From assembly GCA_025454795.1 (NCBI GenBank), contig JALONT010000039.1, positions 1-34,533 of the forward strand: 34,533 nucleotides of DNA, given 5' to 3'. This DNA is from Bacteroidales bacterium (GTDB taxonomy: Bacteria > Bacteroidota > Bacteroidia > Bacteroidales > VadinHA17). A model generated the notes under the pieces. It was not told where the DNA came from and ran no database searches. It saw nothing but the letters and a program-made list of their open reading frames with translations. Both the position numbers and the translations under genes were made by a program. How positions within the stretch are numbered: position 1 is the first letter of the stretch; every line of letters starts with the position of its first letter. Positions 18,129 through 26,815 of the stretch are shown in pieces.

Positions 18129-18365
18129 CTATTTTGCATTTTCCTCAATGTACTTTATAGCGTCACCAACAGTGCTGATGGTCTCTGCCTGATCGTCGGG
18201 AATCCCGATATTGAATTCTTTTTCAAATTCCATGATCAACTCAACAGTGTCAAGAGAATCTGCACCCAGATCATTTGTGAAGCTGGCTTCAGGAGTTACT
18301 TCTGATTCGTCAACTCCAAGTTTGTCAACAATGATCTCTTTTACTCTTGTGGCAATGTCAGACAT
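18129..18365 (-). CDS. acpP: Acyl carrier protein
   Basis: The 78-residue ACP carries growing acyl chains on a phosphopantetheine arm. The attachment site is Ser37 in the motif [15 protein letters not shown]. The chain is acidic and helical, as usual. The stop is 23 bp before fabF and the gene leads this minus-strand operon. Its promoter lies in the 182-bp gap shared with the divergent purN, where I see no clear consensus element. Confidence 0.97.
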   Translation of the reverse strand: MSDIATRVKEIIVDKLGVDESEVTPEASFTNDLGADSLDTVELIMEFEKEFNIGIPDDQAETISTVGDAIKYIEENAK

Positions 18366-18547
18366 AATGATAAATTTTAATTAATAATAATTTTAAAACC
18401 CTGTAAAGAAATATATTTGTACTTTATTTTTCAAATGATTTGAGGTATTTTATTTTGACTATGAGTTAATGTGTTGATTAACAGTGGAATAGACTTATTT
18501 TTACCAATATTTACAAAACTTGCCCTATAAGTGATAAATATCACATA

Positions 18548-19126
18548 ATGAGAAACATAGCAATTCTGGCTTCAGGATCAGGGACTAATGCTGAGAACAT
18601 AATTAAATACTTTTCGAACAGAATCAGCGCAAGGGTAACTCTTGTTTTGTCAAACCGGAGCGAAGCCTTAGTCCTAAAAAGGGCTGCAGCTCAGAATGTA
18701 AAATCAATATTTTTCGACCGCAGCGATTTTTACTCTTCCGGAAAAGTGCTTGATTTACTGTTAACAGAATCCATAGATTTTATTATTCTGGCCGGCTTTC
18801 TATGGCTGGTGCCTGAAAATATTCTGCAAAGATACGAAGGCCGCATTATTAATATTCATCCTGCATTGTTGCCCCGGTTCGGCGGAAAAGGAATGTTTGG
18901 CGACAAGGTTCATAAATCAGTTATCGACAGCCATGAAACGGAATCGGGAATAACAATCCATTATGTTAACCGGCTTTATGATGATGGTAATATTATATTT
19001 CAGGCAAAGTGCAGAGTTGATGCATCAGATACTCCTGAGTCACTGGCAGCAAAGGTACATGCACTTGAATATGAACATTATCCAAAGATCATAGAGGATC
19101 TGATCATCAGGTTGCCGGGAAATTAA
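18548..19126 (+). CDS. purN: Phosphoribosylglycinamide formyltransferase
   Basis: PurN transfers a formyl group from 10-formyl-tetrahydrofolate to GAR in step three of purine synthesis. The 192-residue protein begins with the GAR-binding ILASGSGTNAENI loop (6-18). The catalytic residues are in place: Asn102 and His104 in INIHPALLP and Asp145 in YDDGNII. The start at 18548 is divergent from acpP. The last 4 bp overlap the end of the convergent M23 peptidase gene, so the two transcripts may read into each other. Confidence 0.96.
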   Translation: MRNIAILASGSGTNAENIIKYFSNRISARVTLVLSNRSEALVLKRAAAQNVKSIFFDRSDFYSSGKVLDLLLTESIDFIILAGFLWLVPENILQRYEGRIINIHPALLPRFGGKGMFGDKVHKSVIDSHETESGITIHYVNRLYDDGNIIFQAKCRVDASDTPESLAAKVHALEYEHYPKIIEDLIIRLPGN

Positions 19127-20361
19127 AACGTTGAAAGGAGACTTTCGACGACCATTCTGTTCTTCTCAAACCTGGATTTATTTTCTTCAGAAACCGGCTC
19201 AACAGGTGGTGCATCAACACTCAAAGGATCGACCGGCGAGCCATTCCTGTAAAACCTGAAATCGAGGTGGGGGCCGGTTGAGAGCCCGCTGCTTCCCACA
19301 TAGCCAATAATATCTCCCTGTTTAACATATACTCCTGATTGAATTCCTGCGCCAAACCGGCTGAGATGAAGATAAGCTGTTGAATATACACTGTTGTGAA
19401 CGATCTTTACCATTTTCCCTGATCCATTTTCAGTAGTTGCAGAAATTACCTTTCCATCACCAATCGCCTGAACAGGTGTACCGACAGGCGCGGCATAATC
19501 GACTCCGAAGTGAGGTCTTCTGATCCTGAGTATCGGATGCATCCTTGAAGCTGAAAAGCGCGAAGTGATCCTTGAAAACTGCAGTGGTGCTTTAAGAAAT
19601 GCTTTTCTGAGACTGTTACCGTCACTATCGAAGAAGGTCTCCCTTCCATCCTGAATAAAAGGAACCGCTGTAATAGCTTTACCTGCCCATGTAAACTGAG
19701 CCCCATATATTTTCCCAGCCCCCAGCGACTTGTCGTCAATAAATATTTCTTCATAGATGACCTTGTAACTGTCACCTTTCTGCAATCCGAAGAAGTCGAC
19801 AGTCCATGCATAAATATCAGATAATGCGACTGCCAATGACGGATGCTGGCCGCCGGATATCATTGATTCCCAGAGTGAAGTCTCAATCGTTCCGGAGGAG
19901 TACCTGATGATCTTCCTTATCTCCTTTTTATAAGGAGTGATATTAAGTGAATCATTAAAACTGAAAATATAACAGGTTGTCGGATCATGCTCATAAACAA
20001 GGTATCTGGCTCTTCCAATGGAATCAGTATCACAGAAAAGAGTATAATTATTACCTGACCTGATGGTTCTTACATCAAAAACCGATGATGAACTCCTCAA
20101 TACCTGGTCAATCTCCTGCATTGTAACACCATGTTCAATGAGTATCTGCGAAAGAAAGCCATTCCGTTTGATGTGACCTGAGATAAGATTGAATGAGTCA
20201 GACGGAATCCCGAATGTAAGGAGTGGTACCGGCTGGCTGGTTACCTTAAGAGTATCAGAGATTGAAGACTCCGATCCGCTTTCTTCTTTTTGCCGGTTTA
20301 TGCAGGAAACCGAAAATATCAATAAATATATGAGAATTAATAACTGTCTGTTTACAAACAT
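19123..20361 (-). CDS. M23 family peptidoglycan metallopeptidase, lipoprotein
   Basis: 412 residues. The N-terminus is a lipoprotein-type signal with Cys20 (FSVSC, a relaxed lipobox), so the protein is probably periplasmic and membrane-anchored. An OapA/LysM-like segment occurs at about 65-120 (LIEHGVTMQEIDQVLRSSSS). The LytM/M23 domain covers about 275-385: HFGVD (His284, Asp288), YLHLSRF with His332, and GPHLDFRF (His365, Asp367). The usual last motif is HxH; here the second His is Asp, which may still hold zinc. Such proteins cut cross-links during wall growth. It begins 13 bp after leuS, so both may share a transcript. Confidence 0.88.
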   Translation of the reverse strand: MFVNRQLLILIYLLIFSVSCINRQKEESGSESSISDTLKVTSQPVPLLTFGIPSDSFNLISGHIKRNGFLSQILIEHGVTMQEIDQVLRSSSSVFDVRTIRSGNNYTLFCDTDSIGRARYLVYEHDPTTCYIFSFNDSLNITPYKKEIRKIIRYSSGTIETSLWESMISGGQHPSLAVALSDIYAWTVDFFGLQKGDSYKVIYEEIFIDDKSLGAGKIYGAQFTWAGKAITAVPFIQDGRETFFDSDGNSLRKAFLKAPLQFSRITSRFSASRMHPILRIRRPHFGVDYAAPVGTPVQAIGDGKVISATTENGSGKMVKIVHNSVYSTAYLHLSRFGAGIQSGVYVKQGDIIGYVGSSGLSTGPHLDFRFYRNGSPVDPLSVDAPPVEPVSEENKSRFEKNRMVVESLLSTF

Positions 20362-20374
20362 CAGAAATGACTGA

Positions 20375-23038
20375 TTAACTTTTAATTACAATGTTTACAA
20401 TCCGGTTCGGGACTACTATGATATTTGCAAGAGTACCGGTCTCCAGCCATTTTTTTGCCCTCTCATCAGCAAGGACTTTTTTTATGATTTCGTCTTTTTC
20501 CATGTTCACCGGAAGCTCGATTTTGAACCTCAGTTTACCATTAAATGATACAGGATATTCAAATTTGTCTTCCTTAAGGTACTCCTCATTAATTTCAGGC
20601 CAGGGTTCATAAGCTATGGATTTTGAATATCCCTGCTGCTGCCATAATTCCTCAGCAAGGTGAGGTGCAAATGGTGAAAGGATTTTAGTAAAAGTGCAGA
20701 GAGTCTCTTTGGTGACTTTAGCCTTTTTTACTGCCAGATTAAGAAATATCATCATAGCCGATATGGCAGTGTTGAACCTGAGGTTCTCAATATCACCATC
20801 AACTTTTTTAATCGCCTGGTGAAGTCCTTTAAGAATTTCGGGATCTTCATTCCCTGTTGTAATATTTTCAGGATTGGAAAAGAATCTGAATGTTCTTCCA
20901 AGGAAGTTGAATACGCCTTTTACACCTTTGTCATCCCAGGGTTTTGTAATATCCAGCGGGCCCATGAACATTTCATATAATCTGAGCGAATCGGCTCCGT
21001 ATTTTAAAACCACATCATCGGGATTAACAACATTCTTCAGCGATTTTGACATTTTCGCCACGATCTGCTTCACTTCGGCCCCTGTTTCCGTGTTGAAGAA
21101 TTTACCATCACGTTCCTCCACAAGGTCAGCAGCGACTTTTGCCCCTGCCTCGTTTTCGTACGCAAACGCCAGGATCATTCCCTGGTTAAAGAGCCTCTGG
21201 TAAGGTTCATCGGTTGATACAATACCGAGATCAAAGAGGACTTTATGCCAGAAACGGCTGTAAAGGAGGTGGAGAACAGCATGCTCGGCGCCTCCGATAT
21301 ATAGATCGACTGGCATCCAGTATTTTTCCTTTTCAGGATTGAAGATCATTTTATCATTTGCAGGGTCGATAAAGCGAAGATAGTACCAGCAGGATCCTGC
21401 CCACTGTGGCATTGTGTTGGTTTCGCGCCGTCCCTTTCTCCCGGATTTATCGGTTACAGTGAGCCATTCCGTGGCGTTTGACAGAGGCGATTCCCCGGAT
21501 TCACCCGGCAGATATTTTTCAAGCACAGGCAGTTCCAATGGCAGCTGATCTTCTTCGACAAGTGATACTTCACCATCTTCCCAGTGTATTACAGGGAATG
21601 GTTCTCCCCAGTATCTCTGTCTGCTGAAGAGCCAGTCGCGGAGTTTATAGTTTATTTTCTCTTTTCCGAGATTTTCAAATTCGAGCCAGGTTATGATTTT
21701 AGCTATACCTGCTTCCTTGTTCAACCCGTTTATATCAATACCGGTTCTATTATCGGATGAGTTGATGTATTTCCCGTCTTCTGTCCAGCACTCCTTACCA
21801 TCGAGAATTCTTTTTTTCTGTACCGGATCTGTTACATCGGGATCCTGGATACAAACTATCGGTAACATGAATTTTTCTGCAAATTCGAAATCGCGGGTAT
21901 CATGTGCGGGAACAGCCATAATTGCACCTGTCCCATACCCGGTCAGGACATAATCGGCTACCCAGATGGGTATCTTCTTATGATTCACAGGATTAATGGC
22001 AAATCTTCCCGTGAAAACACCGGTTTTTTCCTTTGCCAGGTCGGTTCTGTCGAGGTCTGATTTAAGTGATGCAGCTTTAATATAGTCATTTACATCGTAA
22101 CTTTTATCATCAGTAGTTATGAATCCCGTAAGCGGGTGTTCAGGGGCAATGACCATATAGGTTGCGCCAAAGAGTGTATCAGGACGGGTAGTGAAGACTT
22201 TCAGTTTTTCATTTAAGCCATCAATGGAGAAATCTACTTCAGCCCCTGTGGAACGCCCGATCCAGTTGCGCTGCATATCTTTGATACCTTCGGGCCAGTC
22301 GAGACTATCAATACCTGTAAGCAGCCTTTCAGCATAGAGAGGAATGCGAAGCATCCACTGTTTAAGGTTTTTCTTTTCAACCCTGTTTCCGCATTTTTCA
22401 TGGGAACCATCGAAGAGTACTTCTTCGTTAGCACAGACAATTCTGCAGTCAGGACACCACCAGACCAGGGCATTATCGTAATATGCCAGTCTCTTCGAAT
22501 CGATAAATCTTTTTATTTCTTTTTCTCCCTGCTTTTTGATTTCTTCAGGAATGGTCAGTTCGGAAACAGGTCTTCCTTTCTGAAGTTTTTCATCGAACCA
22601 GGTATTATAGAGTTTTATGAAGATCCACTGGGTCCATTTGAAGTATCTAGGATCAGTTGTATTGATCTCCTTATCCCAGTCGTAGCTGAGTCCCAGTTCT
22701 TTGATCTGCCGTCTGAATGTATCGCAGTTATTATTTGTTGTGACAGAAGGATGAGTACCGGTCGTGATTGCATACTGTTCGGCAGGAAGTCCGAATGCAT
22801 CCCAGCCCATCGGATGGAGAACATTGTAACCATTCATTCTTTTATACCTGCAATAAATATCGGTGGCAGTATAGCCCTCAGGATGGCCTACATGGAGGCC
22901 TGCTCCCGACGGATAGGGGAACATGTCTAGTACATAGCATTTTTTTGGATTAGTAAGATCTTCAGGAGTTTTGAAAGTATTATTTTCCTCCCAGTATTTC
23001 TGCCATTTTTTCTCAATAGATGTGAAGTTGTATTCCAT
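20375..23038 (-). CDS. leuS: Leucyl-tRNA synthetase
   Basis: LeuRS charges tRNA-Leu with leucine. It has 887 residues, a normal length for the bacterial enzyme. The class I motifs are present: the HIGH-type HVGH at 49-52 within [17 protein letters not shown], and KMSKS at 662-666. The editing (CP1) domain lies between them, with [20 protein letters not shown] and the [18 protein letters not shown] region. The C-terminal anticodon-binding and LeuRS-specific domains complete the protein. The M23 peptidase gene follows 13 bp downstream. The heptad repeats lie just upstream of the start. Confidence 0.98.
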   Translation of the reverse strand: MEYNFTSIEKKWQKYWEENNTFKTPEDLTNPKKCYVLDMFPYPSGAGLHVGHPEGYTATDIYCRYKRMNGYNVLHPMGWDAFGLPAEQYAITTGTHPSVTTNNNCDTFRRQIKELGLSYDWDKEINTTDPRYFKWTQWIFIKLYNTWFDEKLQKGRPVSELTIPEEIKKQGEKEIKRFIDSKRLAYYDNALVWWCPDCRIVCANEEVLFDGSHEKCGNRVEKKNLKQWMLRIPLYAERLLTGIDSLDWPEGIKDMQRNWIGRSTGAEVDFSIDGLNEKLKVFTTRPDTLFGATYMVIAPEHPLTGFITTDDKSYDVNDYIKAASLKSDLDRTDLAKEKTGVFTGRFAINPVNHKKIPIWVADYVLTGYGTGAIMAVPAHDTRDFEFAEKFMLPIVCIQDPDVTDPVQKKRILDGKECWTEDGKYINSSDNRTGIDINGLNKEAGIAKIITWLEFENLGKEKINYKLRDWLFSRQRYWGEPFPVIHWEDGEVSLVEEDQLPLELPVLEKYLPGESGESPLSNATEWLTVTDKSGRKGRRETNTMPQWAGSCWYYLRFIDPANDKMIFNPEKEKYWMPVDLYIGGAEHAVLHLLYSRFWHKVLFDLGIVSTDEPYQRLFNQGMILAFAYENEAGAKVAADLVEERDGKFFNTETGAEVKQIVAKMSKSLKNVVNPDDVVLKYGADSLRLYEMFMGPLDITKPWDDKGVKGVFNFLGRTFRFFSNPENITTGNEDPEILKGLHQAIKKVDGDIENLRFNTAISAMMIFLNLAVKKAKVTKETLCTFTKILSPFAPHLAEELWQQQGYSKSIAYEPWPEINEEYLKEDKFEYPVSFNGKLRFKIELPVNMEKDEIIKKVLADERAKKWLETGTLANIIVVPNRIVNIVIKS

Positions 23039-23060
23039 TTCTTTCTATTATAAAAAGTCG

Positions 23061-23112
23061 GAAGACCGAAGACCGAAGCCGGAAGCCTGTCGCCTGTCGC
23101 CTGTCGCCTGTC
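23061..23112. repeat. Heptanucleotide tandem repeat tract
   Basis: Two GAAGACC units and two variants (GAAGCCG, GAAGCCT) run into three GTCGCCT units and a partial one. Read in another register, 23085-23112 is four exact GCCTGTC copies. It lies 23 bp upstream of the leuS start on the opposite side from its coding region, and such tracts change length easily. Confidence 0.8.
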
Positions 23113-23148
23113 TTTTGGTCTGCGAAAATAGGAAATCTTTGGGAATTA

Positions 23149-23180
23149 GTTGTAAAACCGCCCTATTGATGTTAATTTTG
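23149..23180 (+). promoter_or_regulatory. Promoter of tRNA-Arg
   Basis: TAATTTTG at 23173-23180 is an exact TAnnTTTG element. GTTG at 23149-23152, one base from the TTTG -33 box, is 20 bp upstream. The transcript would start about 5 bp before the tRNA. Confidence 0.6.
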
Positions 23181-23191
23181 ACGGCGGAATT

Positions 23192-23264
23192 GGTCCCGTA
23201 GTTCAATGGATAGAATGACAGATTCCGGTTCTGTTGGTTGAGAGTTCGAGTCTCTCCGGGATCA
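23192..23264 (+). tRNA. tRNA-Arg (anticodon CCG)
   Basis: A full cloverleaf of 73 nt folds: acceptor GGTCCCG with CGGGATC (one G-T wobble), an anticodon stem ACAGA/TCTGT around loop TTCCGGT, and a T arm with GTTCGAG. The anticodon CCG reads CGG. The discriminator is A, and CCA is not encoded. A promoter lies upstream and a hairpin terminator downstream, so it is a single-gene unit. Confidence 0.93.
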
Positions 23265-23279
23265 CAAAGACAAAAAGTA

Positions 23280-23317
23280 AACCGCTGTAAAACAATAGAA
23301 TTCAGCGGTTATCTTTT
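23280..23317 (+). terminator. Terminator after tRNA-Arg
   Basis: An 8-bp stem (23280-23287 with 23303-23310) and a 15-nt loop are followed by ATCTTTT. It lies 16 bp past the tRNA-Arg 3' end. Confidence 0.65.
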
Positions 23318-23347
23318 ACTATCAGACATATTAACAAGCATTTAGCA

Positions 23348-23533
23348 TCAAGTTGCCAGATGTCTGAACGCCTCATAAACAAGGAACACCGGCCAGACGA
23401 TGGCTTTCAGAAATCCTAATACGCCTATCCAAAAACCCGTGGCAGTTGAAATAAAATAAATCGCTGCTCCAATAAGTCCCAATCCGTATACTGCACTCGC
23501 TGCAGGAGCACTTTGTTGAATTTTTTCTTTCAT
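23348..23533 (-). CDS. Small two-helix membrane protein
   Basis: A 61-residue protein with two hydrophobic stretches (about 13-32 and 35-54) joined by Gly-Phe-Trp-rich sequence (TATGFWIGVLGFLKAIVW). No known family is recognised. The ATG at 23533 is in a gap of 11 bp from the gene upstream on the same strand, which suggests the two are co-transcribed. Short hydrophobic reading frames can be accidental, but the context and codon use look real. Confidence 0.65.
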   Translation of the reverse strand: MKEKIQQSAPAASAVYGLGLIGAAIYFISTATGFWIGVLGFLKAIVWPVFLVYEAFRHLAT

Positions 23534-23544
23534 TATCGAATAAT

Positions 23545-24258
23545 TTAGTGATTAGTATGTTGTATTTTTGTGAAACTGCTCAGAAATTCAGCCAGCCCTA
23601 AAAGATCACCAGCCGAATTGAAATTGACTTTATTTGATTTTAAGTATTTTTTTATTTTGATTTCATCCTGTGAAAAGCTCTGTAAAACATTTTTTCTGCT
23701 GAACTGAACAAAACCACTTTCCGGAGGCGCAAAATAATATTTCTGAGTTTTTTGAAATACAAGGTCTTCGCTAGGCACCCACCAATGAAAATCACCTCTT
23801 GCCTCCAGATTATAGGATTCTAACGATACCCCCCTGGTAGCTTGGCCAAAAGCACCCTTCTTCACTACATCCTTAAGCCTGAAAAATTGCAATAAACCCA
23901 CCTTAACCGGGCCGCCATAGATAAGTTCGAGATACCCATTGTTGTAATAAAAAATGTCCTGTGCCACGGTAATGAAACTGATTACTTTCTTGTTATCAAT
24001 AGAAAGAGTATCGGGAGCCTGGATAAACTCCATTTCTCCCGACAGGAAATTATAATTGAACCTGCCGGTACTGACATTCCCGTTATTAAATTGAACCTGC
24101 CCGGCAAGAAAATCCGGATAACGATATCTCACCTGAACCGGAAAATATTCGATCACCGCTCTCCCGGCCTTTACTGTTATAACCTTGTTATCCTGGGCTG
24201 ACAGACATATATTTGAAAAAAGAACCGGTGTAATAATCAATAAAACCTTTTTCAACAT
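23545..24258 (-). CDS. Uncharacterised exported protein
   Basis: With the ATG at 24258 the protein has 237 residues and opens with a signal peptide (MLKKVLLIITPVLFSNICLS, then AQD). An earlier ATG at 24288 would add ten residues before it, which I think less likely. The mature part is rich in aromatic residues and looks beta-rich (VRYRYPDFLAGQVQFNNGNV, then RFNYNFLSGEMEFI). The C-terminus is basic and helical (SQDEIKIKKYLKSNKVNF). The layout resembles proteins of unknown function common in Bacteroidota. It precedes the 61-residue membrane protein by 11 bp. No function can be given. Confidence 0.75.
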   Translation of the reverse strand: MLKKVLLIITPVLFSNICLSAQDNKVITVKAGRAVIEYFPVQVRYRYPDFLAGQVQFNNGNVSTGRFNYNFLSGEMEFIQAPDTLSIDNKKVISFITVAQDIFYYNNGYLELIYGGPVKVGLLQFFRLKDVVKKGAFGQATRGVSLESYNLEARGDFHWWVPSEDLVFQKTQKYYFAPPESGFVQFSRKNVLQSFSQDEIKIKKYLKSNKVNFNSAGDLLGLAEFLSSFTKIQHTNH

Positions 24259-24390
24259 TAAAGAATTAATTTTCCAATCTGTTGACATGATAAAGTAATT
24301 TGAGTGCTAAATTAAATAAATCAAAGCAGGCACTAAGGTATTTTCAGAGTTTTCTTCATACAACTTTTTAAAGCCCCGGCTACTCTTAGC

Positions 24391-24951
24391 TTAGACTCTC
24401 AGGATTTCAATCATTTCTGTTATTGTCCCTGCCTCCGCGGAATCTTTAACCGGAGACAAACCCAGCAGTGCCCTTGCACGGTTAAGATCATCACCTGTTA
24501 CGTAATCCTTACCTATCATTATATAATACAGGATAGCTGATTTCAATGTATTGGATTTAACCCTGAAAGAATGCGGGCTCAGCCTTGCAGGGAAAAGATG
24601 CACAAACCTGTTTTCATCGGCATGGTATTTAAGTGCCCACTCTGAAGTGTCCGACAATGTGACTACCTTATAATCATTAAACCGTTTTCCGGTCCAGTTC
24701 CCGAAGGCAGAAAGAGAAGTTAATTTCTTCAGAATCAGGAATCGGGTTATTTCGCTGAATATTGTATCTGATGGCAGAGTACCGGAATAGACATCCATCA
24801 CTGATGTTCCGATATGTTTGATTTCTTTTAAAAGGATGTTCAGATCATTTTCTTTTTCAGTTCTGAATGAAATGAATTTCCTTATATACTCAAGATTATG
24901 CTTTAGAGGATTAAAAATGAATGGTTCCGGTATATGATACTCAGAATGCAT
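24391..24951 (-). CDS. Uncharacterised cytoplasmic protein
   Basis: 186 residues from the ATG at 24951; a TTG at 24969 is also in frame. No signal peptide or membrane segment is seen. Parts of the chain look well folded, for example HIPEPFIFNPLKHNLEYIRK at the start, WALKYHADENRFVHLFPARL in the middle and YVTGDDLNRARALLGLSPVK near the end. I do not recognise the family. It stands alone, 132 bp from the exported protein downstream and divergent from the gene relics at 25086. Confidence 0.7.
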   Translation of the reverse strand: MHSEYHIPEPFIFNPLKHNLEYIRKFISFRTEKENDLNILLKEIKHIGTSVMDVYSGTLPSDTIFSEITRFLILKKLTSLSAFGNWTGKRFNDYKVVTLSDTSEWALKYHADENRFVHLFPARLSPHSFRVKSNTLKSAILYYIMIGKDYVTGDDLNRARALLGLSPVKDSAEAGTITEMIEILRV

Positions 24952-25085
24952 TTTCTTAAAATTGTACAAAAGTTCGGAAAAATTACGAAGTTTAATCTCT
25001 TTTCGGGCATATATTCAGAAAAAATTAACCTTATAACCTGATCCCCGGAATAATATATTGATTAAAATACCTGATATGAGAATAT

Positions 25086-25655
25086 ATGAATAAGCTGTTA
25101 ATATTATTGATTTGTCTTCTGTATTCTTCTTGCACTTCTGAAAGAAAAAAGGAGAGTTACAATCTTACAGGAAAGGGCGTTGAGTCTGCAAATCAGAATT
25201 TTAAATTCTGGGCAGAAACATCACCAATGGGTTGGAACAGTTTTGATGCTTTTGATTGCCGGGTAAATGAAGATCAGTTCAAAAAAACTGTGGATTTCAT
25301 GGCTGAAAATTTGTTACACTATGGTTGGAACTATTCAGTAATCGATTATATCTGGTGGCATCCAAGCCCGGGTGACTGGTAAAAACTGAAGCACAACTTT
25401 AAACTTCTAGAGGAGTGGGCGTCTTATCAAAAAACGGGAACCTGGCCGGATGCATATATGCTTCCGATAGGGTGGCTTTCAATTGAGGGCAGACCTCACG
25501 GACCGGAAAGAAACTCCAAATTTACATGGCCTGAGTATTATACTTTAATGTCGTTGTGGTCGATCTCCAGATCGCCTTTGATGATTGGTGCAGACCTCTT
25601 AAATTCGTCGGACTCCACTATGGCTTTCCTTACAAATCCTGAAATGCTTACAATG
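25086..25655 (+). pseudogene. Broken GH27 alpha-galactosidase-like lipoprotein gene
   Basis: The start is intact, with a lipoprotein signal (LLICLLYSSC) and the family motif SPMGWNSFDAFDCRVNEDQF. The frame then reads to WWHPSPGDW and a TAA at 25380-25382. After the stop the same frame resumes as KLKHNFKLLEEWASYQKTG, then LPIGWLSIEGRPHG and YYTLMSLWSISRSPLMIGAD, which is the late part of the same enzyme family. From family knowledge about 200 residues are missing in between, including both catalytic acids. So an internal deletion left the reading frame intact and a GAA-like codon probably became TAA. It would not be active. At about 25656 the frame runs on into a sulfatase fragment. Confidence 0.85.
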
Positions 25656-26278
25656 CATCCAAGCCATGGTCACGATATGGCTATTGTCAACGGTATAAGC
25701 CGTATAGGATACATGCAGGGTGGAAAATCAGCATTATGGAAAGATGAAAATATTGCTGATTCAATTACCCTGAAAGCAGTCCGGTTTATAGAGAAGAACG
25801 ATCCCTAAATAACAGGAAAACCTTTCTTTCTTTCTTTATTTCAGCACTCAGGACATACATGTACCTCGTGTTCCGAATCCCCGTTTTACCGGAAAAACCG
25901 GGATGGGACCGCGGGGAGATGCTATCGTTGAGTTCGACTGGTCAGTGGGACAGATCCTTGACGCTCTTGAAAAGCAGGGTCTGACAAAAAATACACTCAT
26001 TATACTTACAAGTGATAATGGTCCTGTGGTCGACGACGGGTACAAGGATCAGGCTGCAGAGCTTCTGGGTGATCATAAACCGGCAGGGATATATCGCGGA
26101 GGTAAGTACAGCTCTTTTGAAGCAGGTACCAGGATCCCATTTATTATATCCTGGTCCGGAAAAGTAAAACCTGACACTTCAACTGCTTTGGTAAGTCAGG
26201 TTGATCTGTTTGGCACACTGGCCGAGCTTACAGGGCAGGTAATTCCTGAGAATTCAGCTAAAGACAGCCATTCAAGTA
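25656..26278 (+). pseudogene. Broken arylsulfatase fragment
   Basis: Joined in frame to the glycosidase relic, the sequence reads HPSHGHDMAIVNGISRIGYM and continues to RFIEKNDP, where a TAA at 25806-25808 follows. A +1 frame shift then leads to FFLYFSTQDIHVPRVPNPRF, GMGPRGDAIVEFDWSVGQIL, TSDNGPVVDDGYKDQA and RGGKYSSFEAGTRIPFI, typical of the middle and late part of sulfatases that act on sulfated sugars. The N-terminal Cys/Ser-x-Pro-x-Arg site needed for formylglycine is absent, as is the true C-terminus. The frame shift sits at a (TTTC)3 tract at 25823-25834; removal of one unit restores KPFFLYF. Confidence 0.85.
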
Positions 26279-26491
26279 TGGTTCGAACTGGAATTTAACA
26301 AATATTCCAATATCAGTTTAGATATCTTTAATTCTATGGGTATTAAGACAGCAACGGTTTTCTCCGGCGGTGTTGAAGCTGGTTTTCATCGCTTCGAATA
26401 TGTACCCAAAAATGGAACCGATGGTTTATTGTTCTACCGTTTGAATATTGATGGACGGAAAACAGTATCAGGTAAAGCAATTCATAAGTAG
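26279..26491 (+). pseudogene. T9SS C-terminal sorting-domain fragment
   Basis: In a third frame, 70 codons are open to TAG at 26489. They read like the end of a surface protein: ELEFNKYSNISLDIFNSMGI, ATVFSGGVEAGFHRFEYVPK and LLFYRLNIDGRKTVSGKAIH. The GxxxLLFYRL and ending basic residue pattern are those of T9SS tail domains. No start codon or cargo part is present. A terminator follows at 26501. I read it as the stranded tail of a lost gene, fused by deletion to the sulfatase relic. Confidence 0.65.
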
Positions 26492-26500
26492 GAGAGGTGA

Positions 26501-26525
26501 GGGATTACCTTCGGTGATCCCTTTT
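26501..26525 (+). terminator. Intrinsic terminator after the T9SS-tail fragment
   Basis: A 9-bp stem with one G-T pair (26501-26509 with 26513-26521), a 3-nt loop and TTTT. It was probably the terminator of the original gene whose tail remains at 26279-26491. Confidence 0.75.
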
Positions 26526-26547
26526 GGGGCCCTGCAAAGCCAAAGCA

Positions 26548-26570
26548 AACCCGCTGTCGCGGGTTATTTT
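26548..26570 (+). terminator. Terminator-like hairpin
   Basis: Stem AACCCGC/GCGGGTT with a 4-nt loop and a following ATTTTT run. It lies inside the nested inverted-repeat region. Confidence 0.6.
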
Positions 26571-26620
26571 TGTTTTCATCGTAACCTTAACAAAGCAAGC
26601 TTTGAACGGTAACTCTGAAA

Positions 26621-26652
26621 ACAAAAAACCAACCGCCATCCGGCGGTTGGTT
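26621..26652 (-). terminator. Terminator of tRNA-Ser
   Basis: An 11-bp stem (26627-26637 with 26642-26652) and a 4-nt loop. On the minus strand it is followed by a T-rich tract (26621-26628), 14 bp past the tRNA 3' end. Confidence 0.8.
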
Positions 26653-26664
26653 CGCTTTGGCTTT

Positions 26665-26753
<89 letters not shown>

Positions 26754-26815
26754 TCAATTTGAAGTTGCTTAATTTTGGCGGCGCAAATTACTAAAATATT
26801 TTTATAAAAATTTAT

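Noticed and set aside
23061-23112. CRISPR-like array
   Set aside because: Units are 7 bp with no spacers; it is a simple tandem tract.
25903-26298. An independent gene of 131 residues in the sulfatase region
   Set aside because: The sulfatase text continues upstream of this ATG in the same frame, so it is part of a broken gene, not a new start.
25086-26491. A working multi-domain enzyme with glycosidase and sulfatase parts
   Set aside because: Two in-frame stops, a frame shift, and absence of both catalytic regions make a functional product very unlikely.
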